A stretch of DNA of 64,000 nt from Pirellulaceae bacterium (lineage in GTDB: Bacteria > Planctomycetota > Planctomycetia > Pirellulales > Pirellulaceae): positions 45,698 to 109,697 of the forward strand of contig JANQLU010000112.1 of assembly GCA_028280445.1 (NCBI GenBank), written 5' to 3'. Under the pieces are notes generated by a model. It worked only from the letters and a program-made list of their open reading frames with translations, ran no database searches and had not been told where the DNA came from. The translations under genes and the position numbers were made by a program. Below, piece by piece: positions 43,614 to 53,006 of this stretch. How positions within the stretch are numbered: position 1 is the first letter of the stretch; the number at the start of each line of letters is the position of its first letter.

Positions 43614-44234
43614 TTAGTCAGATTCTTGAGATTCAGTTTGTTGATCGGACAGTCCCGTTGAAACAAACACTTGTGCCGGGCGGACAACGCGTTCGTGGAG
43701 CGTATATCCGGTTCGTGTTTCTTGAGTCACGACGTTCGGCTCGAATTCGTCGCTTGGTTCCATGCGAATCGCTTCGTGTTTGTTTGGGTCAAATGTCGAA
43801 CCGACGGCATCAATGGGTTTGCAACCACTTTGCGCCAAAACATCGGCGATCTGTTGTGAAACCATTTTGACGCCTTCGATCATCCCTTGATCCGAGCCGC
43901 TGGTTTGAGCCGACTCAACTGCGCGGTTCAAGTTGTCGACGATTTCGATCAGTTCTGTTACCAACGGCATCGCGGCATAGCGAACGCGATCTTCGTTATC
44001 TTTGCGAGTACGGCGTCGGAAATTTTCCATGTCGGCCTGACTGCGCAACAGATCTTTTTCGGCCTGGGCGAGTTGTTGACGCAGTTGTTCGATTTCCGAC
44101 CCTGCTGGTTCTCCCGGGTTTGCATCGATACCTGGTTGTTCATTGTGTTGCGCCTCGGAAGTTTGCCGAGCAACTTCGTCGTCCAACATTTCATTGGATA
44201 CCGGTATCTCGTTTTGTTCAGTTGGTTCGGTCAT
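43614..44234 (-). CDS. grpE: Nucleotide exchange factor GrpE
   Basis: A 206-residue protein. An acidic N-terminal extension (about 1-50) and a long dimerising coiled coil (about 50-110; QLRQQLAQAEKDLLRSQADM) precede ENFRRRTRKD and a C-terminal beta domain (EAIRMEPSDEFEPNVVTQET, RPAQVFVST). GrpE releases ADP from DnaK to reset the Hsp70 cycle. It lies 22 bases after dnaJ on the same strand. dnaK itself is not in the window. Confidence 0.95.
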   Translation of the reverse strand: MTEPTEQNEIPVSNEMLDDEVARQTSEAQHNEQPGIDANPGEPAGSEIEQLRQQLAQAEKDLLRSQADMENFRRRTRKDNEDRVRYAAMPLVTELIEIVDNLNRAVESAQTSGSDQGMIEGVKMVSQQIADVLAQSGCKPIDAVGSTFDPNKHEAIRMEPSDEFEPNVVTQETRTGYTLHERVVRPAQVFVSTGLSDQQTESQESD

Positions 44235-44256
44235 GTTTTAAATTGCCGTCGTTGTT

Positions 44257-45378
44257 CTATTTCTCGATCGCGAAATAATCCTTGATTTTGTCAAAAAAGT
44301 TTTTCCGCTGAGGCGACACATCTATTTGGTCATGCTCAGCAAGTTCTCGCAACAACTCTTCTTGTTTGGCACTGAGTTTTTTGGGTGTTTCGATAAACGT
44401 TTGGACCAACATGTCGCCTTTTCGTCCACCTTGGGGGTCAGGCATGCCGTGTCCTTTGAGTTTAAAAACCTCTCCTGATTGCGTTCCGCGTGGAATTTTC
44501 AAACTGGTGGGTCCATCCAGCGTTGGCACTTCGACTTCCGCGCCCAGGACCGCTTGCGTATAAGCGATTGGCAGTTGCAAAACCAGGTTGCGACCATCGC
44601 GATGAAAGATTTTGTGGCGTTTAACTTTGATCAGGCAATAACAATCACCTGCAGCACCGCCAGACGGACTGGCTTCACCTTCGCCGTTCAAGCGGACTCG
44701 CATGCCGTCATCGACTCCGGCTGGGATGGCAACTTCTAACGTTACTTTGCGAGCTTTAAATCCATTTCCCTGGCACTGGTCGCATGGATTAATAATGATG
44801 CTGCCGCGGCCCTGACAAACCGGGCAGGTTGTTTGCATCCGCAGAATCCCAGCGGACTGAACTACTTGTCCGCGCCCGCCACATTGTTGGCAAGGTTCTG
44901 GCTGACTGCCCGGCTGGCTTCCTCCGCCATGGCATTCAGTACAAATTTCATTGCGATGGAATTGGATTGTCTTGTCCACGCCCATCGCCGCTTCTTCGAG
45001 CGTCAAAATTACTTCGGCGTGAATATCAGCGCCGCGTCGAGGCCGGTTCGCGCGACCACGGCCGCCAAAAAAGTCTTCAAAAATTCCGCCGCCAAACATC
45101 TCACCAAAGGCTGCAAAAATGTCTTCGGCATTTCGGAACCCACCGCCACCGTTTTCGACACCGGCGTGTCCGTATTGGTCGTAACGCGCGCGTTTGTCAG
45201 AGTCCGACAGGACTTCGTAAGCTTCCGCGGCCTGTTTAAATCTACGATCGGCGTCATCATCACCCGGGTTGGAATCGGGATGATACTTCACGGCCATTTT
45301 ACGATACGCTTTGGCGATCTCGCGCTCGGAAGCGCTGCGCTCAACACCGAGGACTTCGTAGTAGTCCTGTTTGGCCAT
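44257..45378 (-). CDS. dnaJ: Co-chaperone DnaJ
   Basis: A 373-residue type I Hsp40. The J domain (residues 1-70) has the HPD motif (VKYHPDSNPG), followed by a Gly/Phe-rich region (about 75-115) and four CxxCxGxG-type zinc repeats (CTECHGGG, CQQCGGRG, CPVCQGRG, CDQCQGNG) at about 140-210. The C-terminal substrate-binding domain contains LNGEGEASPSGGAAGDCYC. It stimulates DnaK ATPase and delivers clients. The start at 45378 (MAKQDYY) is chosen over one four codons upstream because GGATACGAAC precedes it. Confidence 0.96.
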   Translation of the reverse strand: MAKQDYYEVLGVERSASEREIAKAYRKMAVKYHPDSNPGDDDADRRFKQAAEAYEVLSDSDKRARYDQYGHAGVENGGGGFRNAEDIFAAFGEMFGGGIFEDFFGGRGRANRPRRGADIHAEVILTLEEAAMGVDKTIQFHRNEICTECHGGGSQPGSQPEPCQQCGGRGQVVQSAGILRMQTTCPVCQGRGSIIINPCDQCQGNGFKARKVTLEVAIPAGVDDGMRVRLNGEGEASPSGGAAGDCYCLIKVKRHKIFHRDGRNLVLQLPIAYTQAVLGAEVEVPTLDGPTSLKIPRGTQSGEVFKLKGHGMPDPQGGRKGDMLVQTFIETPKKLSAKQEELLRELAEHDQIDVSPQRKNFFDKIKDYFAIEK

Positions 45379-45412
45379 GTTCGTATCCATTAGTGAAAGT
45401 GATTGTGAAACA

Positions 45413-45433
45413 GGCCATCCGAATTGGATGGCC
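45413..45433 (-). terminator. Hairpin between groEL and dnaJ
   Basis: GGCCATCC/GGATGGCC is a perfect 8-bp stem with loop GAATT. No T run follows, so it may be a weak or Rho-dependent terminator or a processing/stabilising hairpin between the groEL and dnaJ parts of the cluster. Confidence 0.45.
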
Positions 45434-45516
45434 CGTTTAGTTTGGGCTGCAGGTATCAATTGTGGACACCCACAGAATATTTAGAAAACGAATTTCGGGC
45501 GATACCAAATCGCGTC

Positions 45517-47175
45517 TTAAGCGATGGCTCCCTCCACTCGTCGTTTGTTTTTATCTTCGTCATCAAAATTGGAAACCATCGCATCGGTGGTCAACAACAA
45601 TCCCGCGATACTGGCGGCGTTGCTCAACGCGGTGCGAACGACTTTGACCGGATCAATGACTCCGGCTTTCATCAAATCACCGTATTCGCCGGTGTTGGCG
45701 TTGTACCCGTGATTTGTTGGTTTTTCTGAAACGTTATCAGCAACAACACTGCCATCGATACCACCGTTGTCAGCGATTTGGCGAATCGGAGCTTCGACTG
45801 CGTTCAAGACAATGTCGACACCGATTTGCTCTTCGCCCTTGGCAGCTTTACAAATCACGTTGCCTTCGTCGTCTTTGACAGCATTTTTCTTGACGTCCTG
45901 GATCGCTTCGCGACAACGCAGCAGGGCCACGCCACCACCGGGAAGGATTCCTTCTTCGACTGCGGCTCGGGTTGCGTGCAATGCATCTTCGACGCGTGCT
46001 TTTTTCTGTTTCATTTCCGCTTCGGTTTCAGCACCGACGCTGATGACCGCAACACCACCGGCCAGTTTGGCCAGGCGTTCTTGGAGTTTTTCACGATCGT
46101 AATCGCTATCCGTTTGTTCGATCTGTTTACGAATTTGATCGACGCGCGCTTTGACGTCTTTGGGTTTCGCTCCGCCTTCGACAATCGTGGTACTGTTTTT
46201 GTCGACGGTCAATTTTTTGGCGCGACCCAGATGTTCCAAAGTCAGATTCTCGAGTTGAATACCGAGATCTTCGGAGATCAGCGTTCCGCCGGTCAAGGTT
46301 GCGATGTCACCCAACATGGCTTTACGGCGATCACCAAAACCAGGAGCTTTGACAGCACAAACATTGAGTGTTCCGCGAAGTCGGTTGACGACCAGCAGCG
46401 TCAACGCTTCGGCATCGACATCTTCAGCAATAATCAACAGCGGTTGTCCAGTCGATCCAACTTTTTCGAGAATCGGAACAATGTCGCGAATGTTGCTGAT
46501 TTTCTTTTCGAAGATCAGAACCAGTGCATTGTCCATTTCACAATCCATCTCGCCGGGGCGATTAATGAAATAGGGTGAAATGTAACCTTTGTCGAACTGC
46601 ATTCCATCGACATACTCGACGGTCGTCTCAGTCGTTTTGCCTTCTTCGACAGTAATCACACCATCTTTGCCGACGCGATCAAGCGCTTCGGCCAGCAATT
46701 CGCCGATGACCATATCGTTGTTGGCGCTAATGGCACCCACATTGGCAATTTCTTCAGTTTTGGAAACCGCTTTTGCCATGGAGTGCAATTTCGTTTCAGC
46801 GGCAGCAACCGCTTTTTCGATTCCACGACGAATAGCGGTTGGGTTACTTCCGGCAACAATGTTGCGAAGACCTTCTTTGAAAATCGCTCGCGCCAACACG
46901 GTTGCTGTCGTCGTACCATCTCCGGCCAGATCCGAAGTTTTCTGGGCCACTTCGACAACCAGTTTTGCACCCATGTTTTCAAAACGATCTTCGAGTTCGA
47001 TTTCTTTTGCGACCGTCACACCGTCTTTGGTTACCGTTGGGCCACCAAATGATTTGTTAATAATCACATTGCGACCGGTTGGCCCCATGGTGATGGCAAC
47101 GGCGTCTGCCAAAGTATCGATGCCCTTGAGCATTCGTTGGCGAGCGAAGTCGTCGAATAAAAGTTGTTTAGCCAC
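45517..47175 (-). CDS. groEL: 60-kDa chaperonin GroEL, copy without Gly-Met tail
   Basis: A 552-residue chaperonin with intact ATPase motifs (VAGDGTTTAT-equivalent LAGDGTTTATVLA, GPTGRNVIINKSFG, KDGVTVAKEIELED) and the C-terminal equatorial segments GGGVALLRC and LTTDAMVSNFDDED. It ends RRVEGAIA and lacks the usual GGM-repeat tail, which suggests a specialised paralogue. The GTG start has a good AAGGAAATAAAC. It lies 63 bases downstream of groES, while another groEL lies upstream of groES. Confidence 0.95.
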   Translation of the reverse strand: MAKQLLFDDFARQRMLKGIDTLADAVAITMGPTGRNVIINKSFGGPTVTKDGVTVAKEIELEDRFENMGAKLVVEVAQKTSDLAGDGTTTATVLARAIFKEGLRNIVAGSNPTAIRRGIEKAVAAAETKLHSMAKAVSKTEEIANVGAISANNDMVIGELLAEALDRVGKDGVITVEEGKTTETTVEYVDGMQFDKGYISPYFINRPGEMDCEMDNALVLIFEKKISNIRDIVPILEKVGSTGQPLLIIAEDVDAEALTLLVVNRLRGTLNVCAVKAPGFGDRRKAMLGDIATLTGGTLISEDLGIQLENLTLEHLGRAKKLTVDKNSTTIVEGGAKPKDVKARVDQIRKQIEQTDSDYDREKLQERLAKLAGGVAVISVGAETEAEMKQKKARVEDALHATRAAVEEGILPGGGVALLRCREAIQDVKKNAVKDDEGNVICKAAKGEEQIGVDIVLNAVEAPIRQIADNGGIDGSVVADNVSEKPTNHGYNANTGEYGDLMKAGVIDPVKVVRTALSNAASIAGLLLTTDAMVSNFDDEDKNKRRVEGAIA

Positions 47176-47238
47176 GTTTATTTCCTTGTCAAAATTGTTT
47201 TATTGATTTGCCCCGTTGCGGGGGGGTGGTTGGAGGAC

Positions 47239-47532
47239 CTAAACGACTTTGGCCAAGATGTCGCTTTCGCGCAAAATCTTGACTTCGTCACCGTCTACTT
47301 CGATTTCAGTTCCGCCGTATTTACCAAAGATCACTTCGTCGCCGACGACAACCGACAATTCTCCGCGTTCGCCACTGTCAAGCAATTTGCCTGGGCCAAC
47401 TGCAACCACCGTGCCGCGCTGTGGTTTTTCTTGAGCACTGTCAGGCAGCACAATGCCACCAGCGGTTGTTTCTTCGGCTTGAAGTGGTTCTACAACAACG
47501 CGGTCATCGAGAGGTCGAATTTTAGTTGCCAT
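47239..47532 (-). CDS. groES: 10-kDa co-chaperonin GroES
   Basis: A 97-residue heptameric lid for GroEL with the conserved IRPLDDRVVVEPLQAEE start, mobile loop (TTAGGIVLPDSAQEKPQRGT), roof region and C-terminal VKILRESDILAKV. It lies between two groEL copies on the same strand, with AAAGGAT upstream of the ATG. Confidence 0.97.
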   Translation of the reverse strand: MATKIRPLDDRVVVEPLQAEETTAGGIVLPDSAQEKPQRGTVVAVGPGKLLDSGERGELSVVVGDEVIFGKYGGTEIEVDGDEVKILRESDILAKVV

Positions 47533-47619
47533 AATATCTGAATCCTTTTTTGGGTTTATGTTTTGTTTTGAATGGTTATTTGATTTTGAATGTTTGAATG
47601 AAGTTGCGTTCGGGCCGGT

Positions 47620-49317
47620 TTACATCATGCCGGGCATGCCACCCATTCCAGGCATTCCGCCCATGCCTCCCATACCGCCCATGCCCATGTCACCCATGCC
47701 ATGGTCGTGATGGTGATCGCCACCCTCTTCTTCCTCGACTGGAATTTCAGTAATGCAGGATTCGGTGGTCAACAGCAGCGATGCAACACTGGCAGCGTTT
47801 TGCAGAGCTGCTCGAACGACTTTCGCAGGATCGATGACTCCGGCCTCGATCATGTCGCAGTATTTTCCGGTGTCGGCATCGTAGCCTTCGGATTTGCCTT
47901 TCATCTGTCGGACACGATTGACAACAACCGCACCGTCAACACCTGCGTTATTCGCAATTGCTCGCAGCGGATAGTCGAGGACATTGCGAATGATTTGAGC
48001 CCCTGCCGCTTCGTCGCCTTCGAGCTCCAATTTGTTGAGCGATTTTTCGCTGCGAATCAACGCAACACCGCCACCGGCAACGATGCCTTCTTCGAGTGCA
48101 GCTGCTGTTGCACTTTTTGCATCTTCGAGCAAATCCTTGCGTTCTTTCATTTCGGTTTCGGTCACGGCACCAACGTTGATTTGGGCAACGCCGCCAGCCA
48201 GTTTCGCCAGGCGCTCTTGAAGTTTTTCGCGATCGTAATCGCTGTCTGTGGATTCAATCTCATGACGAATTTGAGCAACGCGTCCTTCGATCTCGCTTTT
48301 TTTACCAGCGCCGCCAACCATCACGGTTTCTTCGGATGTGATGCGGATCTTTTTGGCTCGGCCCAAGTCGCTGAGTTGAATACCTTCGAGTTCGATTCCC
48401 AAATCTTTAAAGATCGGCTGGCCACCGGTGAGAACGCCGATGTCGCCCATAATCGCTTTTCGACGATCGCCGTATCCAGGCGCTTTGACTGCACAGACTT
48501 GCAGAATGCCACGCATTTTGTTGACGACCAAAGTCGCGAGTGCTTCTCCTTCGATATCTTCGGCGATGATCAACAATGGCTTTTTCGCTTTGCTGACCGC
48601 TTCGAGCAATGGAATCATTGCTTTGTTGCTGGAAATTTTTTCTTCGAACAACAGGACATAACAATCGTCGAGTTCGACGGTAACGTCATCTTGATTGGTT
48701 ACGAAATGCGGTGACAGGAACCCACGATCAAACTGCATCCCTTCGACAACTTCGACGGTCGTGTCGCTGCTGCGGCCTTCTTCGACCGTGATCACACCGT
48801 TTTTACCGACTTTCAGAAACGCGTCGGCCAGTACAGCCCCGATGGATGAATCGTTGTTGCCGGCGATGGTGGCAACCTGAGAGATTTCTTTTTTGCTTTT
48901 TTCGTTGATGGGATTGGCTTGCTTGGTAATTTGAGCAGCAACCACATCGACGGCTTTGGCGATACCGCGTGACAGTGCCATGGGATCGCAGCCCGATGCG
49001 ATCATCTTGAGCCCTTCGCGGAAAATCGCTTCGGCCAAAACGGTTGCAGTTGTTGTACCGTCGCCAGCGACATCGTTGGTCTTGCTGGCTGCCTCTTTCA
49101 CCAGCTGGACGCCGAGGTTTTCATAAGGATCGTCCAATTCGATGTCTTCTGCGACCGTCACACCGTCTTTGGTGATTTTGGGTGATCCCCAACCTTTGTC
49201 CAAGATCGCGTTGCGACCACGAGGGCCGAGAGTGCTGCGTACGGCCTTGGCCAATTTCGAGACGCCGGCTAAAAGTGGGGCGCGAGCCGCATCGTCAAAT
49301 ACCATTTGCTTTGCCAC
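47620..49317 (-). CDS. groEL: 60-kDa chaperonin GroEL with His/Gly/Met tail
   Basis: A 565-residue chaperonin with a full set of ATPase motifs (DVAGDGTTTATVLAE, LGPRGRNAILDKGWG, KDGVTVAEDIELDD). The C-terminus has a His/Asp segment (HHHDHG) followed by the GGM-rich repeat that lines the cavity bottom in standard GroEL. First gene of the groEL-groES-groEL-dnaJ-grpE-fmdB run. It starts at GTG behind GGAGGA. No CIRCE dyad was found in the 336 bases upstream, so HrcA control is not evident. Confidence 0.96.
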   Translation of the reverse strand: MAKQMVFDDAARAPLLAGVSKLAKAVRSTLGPRGRNAILDKGWGSPKITKDGVTVAEDIELDDPYENLGVQLVKEAASKTNDVAGDGTTTATVLAEAIFREGLKMIASGCDPMALSRGIAKAVDVVAAQITKQANPINEKSKKEISQVATIAGNNDSSIGAVLADAFLKVGKNGVITVEEGRSSDTTVEVVEGMQFDRGFLSPHFVTNQDDVTVELDDCYVLLFEEKISSNKAMIPLLEAVSKAKKPLLIIAEDIEGEALATLVVNKMRGILQVCAVKAPGYGDRRKAIMGDIGVLTGGQPIFKDLGIELEGIQLSDLGRAKKIRITSEETVMVGGAGKKSEIEGRVAQIRHEIESTDSDYDREKLQERLAKLAGGVAQINVGAVTETEMKERKDLLEDAKSATAAALEEGIVAGGGVALIRSEKSLNKLELEGDEAAGAQIIRNVLDYPLRAIANNAGVDGAVVVNRVRQMKGKSEGYDADTGKYCDMIEAGVIDPAKVVRAALQNAASVASLLLTTESCITEIPVEEEEGGDHHHDHGMGDMGMGGMGGMGGMPGMGGMPGMM

Positions 49318-49653
49318 GTGGATTCCTCCGTCAAAGGGCTTTTTTCAGTGTTATTTCATGCTGCCGAGTCATCGACAGACCAAATTCGAAGATTTCAGGA
49401 TCCTGGCTGACACAACGTCAGTGCGCGGACCGAGACTCGCTGTTAGAACGCAAGCAGTGTGCCAATTCAATTGGTGTTGCGGCGGAGTCCACTTTCATCC
49501 GTTTTTCGCCTGATTTTTCCAACAAAACAAGTGAACGGCCAGCGCTTCTCGAAAAACAGTTGAGAGCTTGGGGAAATGATGATGGCATCGCCGGTTGAGA
49601 AGTCCCGTGTTCAGCAGGAAAATTGGTGTCAGATTGTCATACGCTGTCTGAGA
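49318..49653. other. Leader region of the chaperone cluster
   Basis: No gene, repeat family or CIRCE inverted repeat (TTAGCACTC/GAGTGCTAA) is seen. It must contain the cluster promoter, but no hexamer pair stands out. Confidence 0.5.
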
Positions 49654-50583
49654 TTACCAACGGCGACTTGGCCTTGCCGCTTGATTTCGTGGTCGGTCCA
49701 TCTGTGGTTCAGCCTCGATCTGCTGTTCAGCCGCCCATTCTCCAGCTATTTGTCCAGTTCCCATCCCCGCAATTTTGATCAAAGGAGCGGTGTAGAAAGG
49801 AACGCCCTCCGGCAACGGTGCAAAAAACAGAGCCTCGGAAACAATCGACGAGCCCAGGCTGGCATACGTTGTCGGATACAGTTCGTGGGCAATTCCCCAT
49901 TTTTCATGCACGTGGGCGTAAGTCAAAACATCAGAAGCTGCTTGTGACGTATGGATCATCGGTACGATCGGAGCATATTGCAATGCCGCATAAGTACCCA
50001 AATACCGCTGCCGCCGATATTGTTTTGCCAGCGCCGATTCGAAAAGTGCGTTGGCCGGACGCGTTGAATTAATACTCAGCGTATTGGTAAACGGGCTGTA
50101 CTCGTCTGATCTCATGATACGACTAGGCAGCAGGGTATATCGCGCCATGTACAAAACCCCGATGGTGTATTTCCAAAATGGAGCGATGCGGTCATTTTGC
50201 ATCATCCGATTCCAATGCTCTCGCGGTTCATAGCGGCGAACATCGATATAAACATCGTTGAGGCCGTTGGCCGCCAAATATTCTTGGGACAGAGCAATCG
50301 TTCGGTCGCGTTGTTGTTCGATTTGTTCGGGCGATGTGACGGGCAGCCTGAATGCGCGGCGAACGGCTTGATGGGGTCCGCGGATGAAGTTTTCAATACG
50401 ATCAAGCCTCGGATAATGTCCGTCGATCACAACTGGATTGCTGGCACCACCGGCCAATGGAGTTTGCGAAACAAACTGCTCGGACGCCGTGCCATAAAAG
50501 TAACGTTCTTGGGCGCAGCCGCTGAAAAAAGCCACCGCCGTGAGGGCCACGAGCAAAGCAGAGTATTGAAGTGGCCGATTCAT
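49654..50583 (-). CDS. Lipoprotein of unknown function
   Basis: A 309-residue protein with a lipobox (AFFSGC, Cys about residue 23). The body has few charged clusters and several aromatic stretches (APFWKYTIGVLYMARYTLLP). No domain recognised; the C-terminus is Arg/Pro/Gln-rich. It starts just before the TIGR03545-like gene ends (18-base gap on the same strand) and may belong to that operon. Confidence 0.7.
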   Translation of the reverse strand: MNRPLQYSALLVALTAVAFFSGCAQERYFYGTASEQFVSQTPLAGGASNPVVIDGHYPRLDRIENFIRGPHQAVRRAFRLPVTSPEQIEQQRDRTIALSQEYLAANGLNDVYIDVRRYEPREHWNRMMQNDRIAPFWKYTIGVLYMARYTLLPSRIMRSDEYSPFTNTLSINSTRPANALFESALAKQYRRQRYLGTYAALQYAPIVPMIHTSQAASDVLTYAHVHEKWGIAHELYPTTYASLGSSIVSEALFFAPLPEGVPFYTAPLIKIAGMGTGQIAGEWAAEQQIEAEPQMDRPRNQAARPSRRW

Positions 50584-50600
50584 GGTTGATTATTGGTGAA

Positions 50601-52337
50601 CTATCTGATTTTTGGCCATTTGTTGAGATTGGGAATTATTTTTTCCAGGCCAGCGACAACGTTACTATCGGCATTCACGATCTTCAACAATTTGTTAATT
50701 TCCGTTTTATGTCGATTTGTAAGACGGGCAATTTCTTCGTTGACTTGCTCCTCGAGCCGTCTGGTTTGTACTGCAATCGTTTCGGCGGCAGCCTGGTTCA
50801 CCATGCGGCCAAATGCGTCTGATATTTTTGTCCCCAAATCCGACTGCAATTTAACGTTTAGATTGTTGGGTTTGCCACTGAAATCGATCTGAACAACAAA
50901 TTCGTTCAACTGGCTGAGCTGTTGATTGATGCTGCTAGCCAGATTAAATCCTCCCGCTTTTGGATTCAGTTGCCGCACGCTCATTTTCAAATGGTCCTGA
51001 CGAAATACGATACGTCCCACCAAATTGTTGTCCTCAACGCGAACGCCAATATCCGCGACCAGTCGACCTTCGGAAACATCCAACAGCATTGAGTCTGGCG
51101 AACCGAGATGTTTGGCGGGAATTCGGATTCCTGGAATTTTGATTCGGATGTCATCAATTTTTTTATCGGTTCGTCGATCGAGCTGGGCAACCACCTGGAT
51201 TCGTCGCGCTCCAGAAGTCTCAAGGTTAAACACCGTAGGCGCTTCGACAAACTCGGGTTGCGTCGACAGATTAGTCGCACTGCCAAAAAAATCATGACGC
51301 TGGCCGCCGATGTTTCCGCGTCCCGTGATTTTCGCACTTTGAATCAAAAACTTGGGACGCGGTTTTAGTCCCACAAACTGGATATTTTCTCCGCGAGATC
51401 GTTGAGGATAAAAATCGCGTTTGGGATTGGGCAATACGCCGCGAAACCACTTGACCCAACTGATCACTTCGTTGACGTAGTCAGATCGTTGGCGGCCCAA
51501 TAACAATTCGGACGTCGTATTTGCGTCAACTTTGAAAAATTCCGCTGACGATTTGATTTTCTGTTGATCGCGCTCTTTCGCATCGATCAATCGCTGGCGA
51601 TCACGTTTCAACAAATCGTCCAGTTGGTGAATTTCTCGACGAGTCGTGCGAAGCTGGTTATGAAAATTATTGATTTGGCGCATCGCCACTTGGAGCCGTT
51701 CGAAATCGCGCAGCGGATTCTTGCTCGGCTTTTTGATCATACTTTTGAGTTCATCAATCTGTTTTTTGATTTTGTTGGCCTGCTCATGGTGATAGCGATA
51801 CCGCGCCGTCCATTGTTCGTTCAATTGCCTGGCAACACGAACCGTCTCCAGTTTGTCTTCGATGACTTTCAAAGAACGTCGCTCGAATTGTTCGAGCCAG
51901 TTTTGACCCAGCGTTTTGGCCTGTTTTTTGAGCGGGTTGATGATCCAATCCAGATCGACGTGGGACGGTTTATTCGATTTTGAAAGCAATCCTGAATCCG
52001 TGCGGGGCGTGCCAAACTGGATGTTGGAAATTCTGGCTTGTTCGACAATAAACTCTTTGTGCAGCAACCGATCGACGTCCAGATTCAGGACCGCTTCGTC
52101 CTGTTGCACCAGATTGTTCATCGGGTGACGCGGGTCGGCGATTTCAATTTCTCCCATCCGAATTTTGCCTTCGAGCCAAGACGTTTCGAGGTTTCCAATT
52201 TCGACCTTGGCACCAGTCACACTTTGCCCGCCGGTGATCAACAACCATTTGGTCAACGGTCCCGACGCAAATGCCACGATACAGATGATCAATCCAAAGA
52301 TGATAACCCGCGGGATGATATATCGCCAACGAAACAC
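50601..52337 (-). CDS. TIGR03545-type membrane-anchored protein
   Basis: A 578-residue protein. An N-terminal transmembrane helix (about 10-30) is followed by an AsmA-like beta start (ITGGQSVTGAKVEIGNLETS), a coiled-coil middle (about 140-270, many Gln/Lys/Arg) and a beta-rich C-terminal half. Together with the next gene upstream this matches the paired families TIGR03545/TIGR03546 of planctomycetes and some marine Gammaproteobacteria, which have no known function. AsmA-like proteins move or tether lipids between membranes, so an envelope role is a reasonable guess. The GTG start overlaps the upstream stop by one base (TAGTG). Confidence 0.75.
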   Translation of the reverse strand: MFRWRYIIPRVIIFGLIICIVAFASGPLTKWLLITGGQSVTGAKVEIGNLETSWLEGKIRMGEIEIADPRHPMNNLVQQDEAVLNLDVDRLLHKEFIVEQARISNIQFGTPRTDSGLLSKSNKPSHVDLDWIINPLKKQAKTLGQNWLEQFERRSLKVIEDKLETVRVARQLNEQWTARYRYHHEQANKIKKQIDELKSMIKKPSKNPLRDFERLQVAMRQINNFHNQLRTTRREIHQLDDLLKRDRQRLIDAKERDQQKIKSSAEFFKVDANTTSELLLGRQRSDYVNEVISWVKWFRGVLPNPKRDFYPQRSRGENIQFVGLKPRPKFLIQSAKITGRGNIGGQRHDFFGSATNLSTQPEFVEAPTVFNLETSGARRIQVVAQLDRRTDKKIDDIRIKIPGIRIPAKHLGSPDSMLLDVSEGRLVADIGVRVEDNNLVGRIVFRQDHLKMSVRQLNPKAGGFNLASSINQQLSQLNEFVVQIDFSGKPNNLNVKLQSDLGTKISDAFGRMVNQAAAETIAVQTRRLEEQVNEEIARLTNRHKTEINKLLKIVNADSNVVAGLEKIIPNLNKWPKIR

Positions 52338-52885
52338 TAAACCACCTCCGTCTGGGTCAATGTTTTATTCATCGCGGGCTCGGCCGGCTGATTAAAATGC
52401 TCGCGTCCGGCCAGCCAACGGTAGGTTGAATATTGTCCAAGTTTGGAATTGATTCGCGGACCGTACGTTTTAAAGGTCTTGGTAGCGCCCCAATAAACCG
52501 GAATAAACAACGCCAACCCGATCAACAACGAACCGGTGACCACGGTGTTGTTGAATTTGGTCCAAGGCACAATCGGCATTTCATACAGGGCGCACCAAGT
52601 CGCTTGCCAGTTTGCGTTTGTTAATACAACTTTCCCAAGTGCGTGCGATAACGGGTCCAGCAGAAATCCCATCCAGGTAAACACAAAACCAGAGACCAAT
52701 GCGGACAACAGATTGGCTGTCGACATCAATAAAAGAACGCCAAACACGTACGTAAACAAAGAATCTTTGGGAACAATTCCAATCAACATTCCCATGGCAA
52801 CTCCGAATCCGATTTGCCGAGGTGTATCTCCCCCAGCAAACGAACCACGAAACATCCGAAAGATTTTCCAGATGCCGGTAATCAT
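52337..52885 (-). CDS. TIGR03546-type integral membrane protein
   Basis: A 182-residue protein with about four transmembrane helices (IGFGVAMGMLIGIVP, LFTYVFGVLLLMSTANLLSA, FVFTWMGFLLDPLSHALGKV, GSLLIGLALFIPVYWGATKT). It has a DUF2062-like feel around GDTPRQIGFGVAMGMLIGIV. Its gene overlaps the TIGR03545-type gene, consistent with a fixed functional pair. Mechanism unknown. Confidence 0.78.
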   Translation of the reverse strand: MITGIWKIFRMFRGSFAGGDTPRQIGFGVAMGMLIGIVPKDSLFTYVFGVLLLMSTANLLSALVSGFVFTWMGFLLDPLSHALGKVVLTNANWQATWCALYEMPIVPWTKFNNTVVTGSLLIGLALFIPVYWGATKTFKTYGPRINSKLGQYSTYRWLAGREHFNQPAEPAMNKTLTQTEVV

Positions 52886-53006
52886 CTACAATACTCCGGT
52901 TGAGGCTAAAACGATGGATCCAATTCGTTTAATTAGCGAAACCGGGTAGCTGCGTCGAGATGAACATTGGGAATCGCTCAATCGCTAGCAAAACCAGCTA
53001 CCGAGC

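Noticed and set aside
47701..48714. 337-codon plus-strand frame inside groEL
   Set aside because: Antisense shadow of the clearly homologous groEL gene.
49318..49653. Possible CIRCE element upstream of groEL
   Set aside because: No TTAGCACTC/GAGTGCTAA dyad or close variant was found.
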